Shown: positions 60,256-64,000 of the stretch, in pieces
Layout: every line of letters starts with the position of its first letter
Position numbering within the stretch: position 1 is the first letter of the stretch
Translations under genes and position numbers: made by a program
The notes under the pieces: model-generated
Databases searched by the model: none
Told to the model about the DNA's origin: nothing
What the model saw: the letters and a program-made list of their open reading frames with translations, nothing else
Source: Trematomus loennbergii
Taxonomy: Eukaryota > Chordata > Actinopteri > Perciformes > Nototheniidae
DNA length: 64,000 nucleotides
Direction: 5' to 3'
Assembly: GCA_012861695.1 (NCBI GenBank)
Contig: JAAOOA010000116.1
Span: 25,948,970-26,012,969, forward strand

Positions 60256-60785
60256 CAGTTAATTTTGTATTATATATATATATGCCACTGTTATTAATAC
60301 TGACACCTAACTTTGCACAAAGGTGTGTCTGCTGCTGAGCCTACCTATTGTTATATTATATAATATATTTATTGCCACTGTTATTATATTGTTTTGATAC
60401 TACTGACACTTATTGATCTGCTGCTGATAAATAAAAGAGAACCTACATGCACGGCACTAGCATCATGACTGTCTTTGTTTAAACCAGCAGCGGTACACAG
60501 ACTAACCTGTGTGTGTGTGTAACGTAGTTCTTCAGGTGTGCATGCTTAACATGTATGTATACAAACGTTTTTAAAGAGCTTTCAACCTCATCCCATTGTC
60601 TTTAACACACATTTAACATAATATACTCATTAATATACAAATATACAGTATGAGTACTGTTTTGATACTGACATTTAATCTTTGCACTAAGGTGTCTGCA
60701 CTATTGTAATTGTGTCTGTTGACTGGTAAATAAAAGAGAACCAAATGCACTGTACAAAATATCAGCTTTATTGTCAATTTACAAT

Positions 60786-61101
60786 TTCCATGCTGTTCAG
60801 ATGCCTCTCCACAACGTTGCTTCCAGGCGAATACAGAGGAGTTGAAAAGAGCCCTTGGACATTCGGAAATCTTCGATCCACTGCACACGTTGGCACCACC
60901 AGGCCGACGTTCTATTGTTCACCCAGAGTTCCGTAGTATTCGCATATCTGGAACACATACAAAGACACAAATTAGCCCTACATAACTCCTTTAATCCTAC
61001 ATTAGATAGTATTAATGTGATTTAATGAACGTACCATTGCAGTTCTTTTCGGCGTGATAACGGTCATCATCCTCGGCTGTACAACGGCGAAACATGTCCA
61101 T
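60786..61101 (-). pseudogene. Harbinger (HARBI1-like) transposase N-terminal remnant
   Basis: First exon 61101-61035 encodes MDMFRRCTAEDDDRYHAEKN and ends at a GT donor. After an acceptor near 60948 the strand encodes ELWVNNRTSAWWCQRVQWIE followed by DFRMSKGSFQLLCIRLEATL and a stop. W-x-E-x-F-R-M-S-K/R-x-(S/T)-F-x-x-L-C is the N-terminal signature of PIF/Harbinger transposases. The exon junction is one base out of phase and the catalytic core is absent, so it is a remnant. Confidence 0.65.
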
Positions 61102-61807
61102 AGCGTGTGATTTCGTCGTCTAATCCTTTTGTTAAGGCTTCTTAACCGCCTTCGCCCCGACTCGGCATTTATATTGCATTTGAATGGTCGATCTGTATTT
61201 GTATTTGTGGCTGAGTTATTGGCTTAAATAACTCCGTTACGAAGCAGTATAACACGACCATCAAAACGTCAACTCCATACCGTGTAGGTAAACAGAAGCA
61301 TACAGCGGAAGCGGAAGTTTTTTTTCTTCTTCTCTCGGTTTTTTGGCGGATTGCAACTTTAAGGTGCATACCGCCACCTACTGTACTCGCCGTGAAGTTG
61401 TTTGCAGCCTGCCAGGAAAAGCTAAGCAGAAGAAGAAGAAGTGACGTCAGCGGCTCATTTGCCTAATCCACCCCCAGGAACTCATTTTGGTGTGAACGCG
61501 ATCTGCTTTAGTTCGTCAGAACTAAAAGAACTCTCATGAACTAAAGTTCTCAGGAACTACTGTGGGAAAAGTACTTGGTGTAACGCGCCTATACTTTCTC
61601 CAGTACAGGTTAGCTCTGAGTGTTAGCGATGCTTGCTAATGTTAACAAAGACCATATTACTTCCAAAACGCACATTGTTTCTGATACAGTGACGTTTCTG
61701 ATAGGGCCGTGGGTGTAAAGCTGTCACTTTGTGAGTCTCCTTATACACCGGGGACACATATTTGTATAAAAGACATCAAAAAGTGCATTTTGCATTATAG
61801 GGGACCT

Positions 61808-62198
61808 TTAAAGATAGGGTGGGTAAGAATGGAGAAACCAGCTCGAGTACGCTAGAATTTGAAAGTACGCAGCCGAAAAAAATCTGCCCCTTCCTTCAGA
61901 CTTCCTTACAGAGCACCTCCTCCAACACTCACAAACGCGCACATGACCAATGAGGGCACGAGATAAGTTTGTGCACAGATGGAAGGCTGACAGGCAGGTA
62001 GGCCATCCAATTATTTTAGCCGGGCCAGCTAAAATAATTGGTCGTGCTTTTTACAGCGCCACGGCTTCAACAGATGACATTTTTTATGTATTTATTGTCA
62101 AAGCATTTAATATATTCATTGCTATCGGGATGTTAAGAGCATTCCATGGAATATAACAAAAAGTGTTTCTGAAGTGAATTACCTACCCCCACCTTTAA
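61808..62198. mobile_element. TTAA-flanked MITE, copy 2 (inverted relative to copy 1)
   Basis: Bounded by TTAA (61808-61811) and TTAA (62195-62198). It shares GAGAAACCAGCTCGAGT, CATGACCAATGAGGGCACGA and TTCCATGGAATATAACAAAA, in reverse orientation, with 18679-19062. Its left TTAA is the right TTAA of the neighbouring element. Confidence 0.85.
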
Positions 62199-62229
62199 GA
62201 ACAATGGTTATAAGAGGCGCACACACTTC

Positions 62230-62728
62230 TCAGTAAGTCCGCCAGGTGGCAGTGTTGCTCCAGCCCGCCGCGGTGCTTCCTCAGAGCCGCAGTGTGTCAG
62301 TGCGCAGCGGCCGGACTCTCCTCCTCCTGAGCGCCGCTGTTCCCGGAGAGTCAGAATGCAGCCGGATCACAGCTGACCTCTCCCTCCGCTGAGCAGCTCC
62401 TCTCCACCGGGGTGAAGGCAACAGGGAGCCCGGATTCCAACCCCACAGAGATTATTTTTGCAATCTGGTGTGGAGCTCTTCATGCTGCAGAAACAGAAAC
62501 AGGGAGCAGCAACTTTAAATATAATTTTGTTTCTCACACAAACGTGCAACTCAACCCGCTTGGATAGTGTTTAGAGAGCGGAGGAGGAGGGAGGGGATGC
62601 GGCGCGGCAGCACCTGATATCTGGACAATCTTTACTTGAACGACCTTGGGTTCTACTCCTCTCTCTGGATTCTTTTATTTTTGTCGGAATGGAGAAAAAG
62701 CACCCGCATTAGTCACACTCATTTAAAA
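62230..62728 (+). other. GC-rich block, candidate first (non-coding) exon and promoter of a downstream gene
   Basis: After the AT-rich transposon nest, 62230-62640 is GC-rich with frequent CpG and purine-rich GGAGGAGGAGGGAGGGG. It ends near AAAAGTATGT at 62725-62734, a plausible splice donor. No long open frame. In human, C2orf88 and HIBCH follow MSTN, so the next gene could be one of these; nothing in the sequence proves it. Confidence 0.35.
62239..62252 (+). promoter_or_regulatory. CTCF core motif
   Basis: CCGCCAGGTGGCAG fits the CTCF core consensus at all 14 positions. It lies just outside the MITE and at the edge of the GC-rich block. Confidence 0.45.
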
Positions 62729-63500
62729 GTATGTACAGCTACAGTATCACACTCATCCTGTTGACATGTTTAATCTCATGTTTGCGTTTCCCACTGAGGC
62801 TCAGTTTGTGTTTTTCAAACAGTAATGTGGTTTAATTCAAATCCCAGCATGTCTGACAGATAGTGGATGCTCCCACAATTGAGGTGTATATCAACATTGA
62901 GATGTTTTACAGGAATATAACAGAGGGTTTTGTGAGTGCACCTCCAAAATGTTGTTTGACTCTGAGGGAGACTCCCTGCTGACATGATTCACAGCCTGGT
63001 GTTGTGCAGCTTTTCTGAATGAATGAAGCACATGTTTGCAGAGTGTTCCAGGGCCTGTAGTCCTGGAGCCTGTCAGTGGAACAGATGGAGAGTCAGGCTC
63101 ACAGCAGCACAGCAACAGGGCACTCAGATAGAGACAGACGTCCCCGTGCCATGCAATACAAATTAGGGCGAGGAATTGAGTCACTGTGAGGTAGAGGTGG
63201 GGGGGATGAGTAACACTTGATGTGCAGAGCAGCAGTTAAAAAGTGACCCTGCAGAGGTGAGGCCTTGACCTGGGCTTGGGTCATACAGCTCCTGGTAGGC
63301 TGACTGATGGGAAATAAATGACTGAAATCCTCCCTCTATACTTATTTTATAATTTTTTGTTATTTTATTTATTTATTTTCATTTTATTCCAGTTTTATTC
63401 AGTCCTGCATTGGTATTACGTTTTCTTTTTAATCACAAAGCTATGTGTTACTCTGGTTATTACTTTTGTGGGGAGATAGTATTGTTTCTTTTAGTTGTAA
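62729..63500. other. Probable intron or intergenic sequence, no recognisable feature
   Basis: Follows the candidate first exon. No coding similarity or repeat ends seen. Confidence 0.35.
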
Positions 63501-63504
63501 ATTC

Positions 63505-63720
63505 AACATTCAAAGGCTTTATTGTTATATGAACAGTGTCGATATGGCAATGAAAATGTTAAGTCCCAGGCTCCTTCAACAATGCATCATAAATATATGA
63601 CATTAAACAATAAAACACATTTTAAAAACAATGAAAATAGTGCAAGAAGAACAGAGTGCAAGATTATGTTGCAAGAACAACGTGCAAGTAATGGAGGTAA
63701 AGTAAACTATTTACATGTCA
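63505..63720. mobile_element. Retroelement-derived repeat, same family as 19808-19965
   Basis: AAAGGCTTTATTGTTATATG, CCCAGGCTCCTTCAACAATG and CAAGAAGAACAGAGTGCAAG follow the same order as the intronic copy in pms1. A-rich, no coding capacity. Confidence 0.45.
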
Positions 63721-64000
63721 GTAAAAATAAATAAATACAATTTGCTAAATAATGCAGAGAATTATGAAAGTGAACAAGTAATGCAGGATGTTAATCTTAA
63801 TAGGATAAGATAACAAGAAGCAGCAGTCCTATAGCCTGTGGCTTGTCTACGTGTCTGGTTTGTGAAGCAGTTCACTTTGAGAATGAAAAGTTCTATACTG
63901 TAAATACACAGGTCAAATGTACGATTGAGGGTCTTTGAGCAAGTTTTACGGTGTTGTGTATTTATGAAAACAATTTGATCGCAGGTTCCTCAACAGTGCG

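Larger units (their letters stand above)
58730..61589. mobile_element. PIF/Harbinger transposon, internally deleted, with both gene remnants
   Basis: Left GGTGCGTTCACACCGGAGTA and right (reversed) GGCGCGTTACACCAAGTACT begin inverted repeats that continue as TTTTCCCACANTAGTTC. Flanks TAA and TAT fit the 3-bp TWA target with one change. Inside, a Myb/SANT-like gene fragment runs from the left (plus) and a transposase N-terminal fragment from the right (minus), the expected two-gene layout. The catalytic DDE region is missing. Confidence 0.75.
58442..61811. mobile_element. TTAA-target element split by a nested Harbinger element
   Basis: The ends TTAAAGGTCTCCTATTATAC (58442 on) and, reversed, TTAAAGGTCCCCTATAATGC (ending 61811) pair as inverted repeats. 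Only about 510 bp belong to this outer element (58442-58729 and 61590-61811); the remainder is the inner insertion. The right end is related to 1835-1911. The right TTAA is shared with the next MITE. Confidence 0.75.

Noticed and set aside
1..64000. CRISPR arrays, operons, phage or plasmid features
   Set aside because: No spaced direct repeats, ribosome binding sites or prokaryotic genes; the window is vertebrate nuclear DNA.

Overview
This window reads as nuclear DNA of a bony fish, probably a spiny-rayed (percomorph) teleost. Its genes are split by GT-AG introns, it is dense in fish-type DNA transposons, MITEs and non-LTR retroelement 3' ends, and it has the vertebrate gene block OSGEPL1 - ORMDL1 - PMS1 - MSTN, which is also linked on human 2q32. 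There is no bacterial, phage or CRISPR content. The species cannot be named from the sequence.

Layout. 1-1.9 kb: part of a PIF/Harbinger element carrying a Myb/SANT-like gene. 2.3-6.85 kb (minus): osgepl1, a mitochondrial tRNA t6A synthesis enzyme, whose last exons lie off the left edge and whose introns hold several MITEs. 8.4-9.16 kb (plus): an intronless alkbh6 open reading frame with a frameshift near its end. 10.6-11.65 kb (plus): adat3, the non-catalytic subunit of the tRNA adenosine-34 deaminase. 12.9-16.8 kb (minus): ormdl1, a regulator of sphingolipid synthesis. 18.0-18.5 kb: a probable shared promoter between ormdl1 and the head-to-head pms1. 20.3-36.9 kb (plus): pms1, a complete 12-coding-exon MutL-family mismatch-repair gene with an HMG box. 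36.9-48 kb: a long intergenic region with fossil transposons. 48.2-50.4 kb (minus): mstn (myostatin; mstn1/mstnb type), complete, with TATA box and E-boxes. 50.5-62.2 kb: a transposon nest with a decayed minisatellite, two hAT copies (the other at 43.5 kb), a Kolobok-type THAP element carrying a solo LTR, and a Harbinger element inside a TTAA-target element. 62.2-62.7 kb: a GC-rich block that looks like the first non-coding exon of another gene.

Functionally the genes are housekeeping (tRNA modification and decoding, lipid homeostasis, DNA repair) plus one secreted growth inhibitor; they do not form one pathway. Two points deserve a second look: single-base frameshifts in osgepl1 (two), alkbh6 (one) and pms1 (one), which look like consensus errors but would be damaging if real; and the transposon architecture, including an element inserted about 10 bp from an osgepl1 splice donor. 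I did not find evidence for a wholly new biological system.
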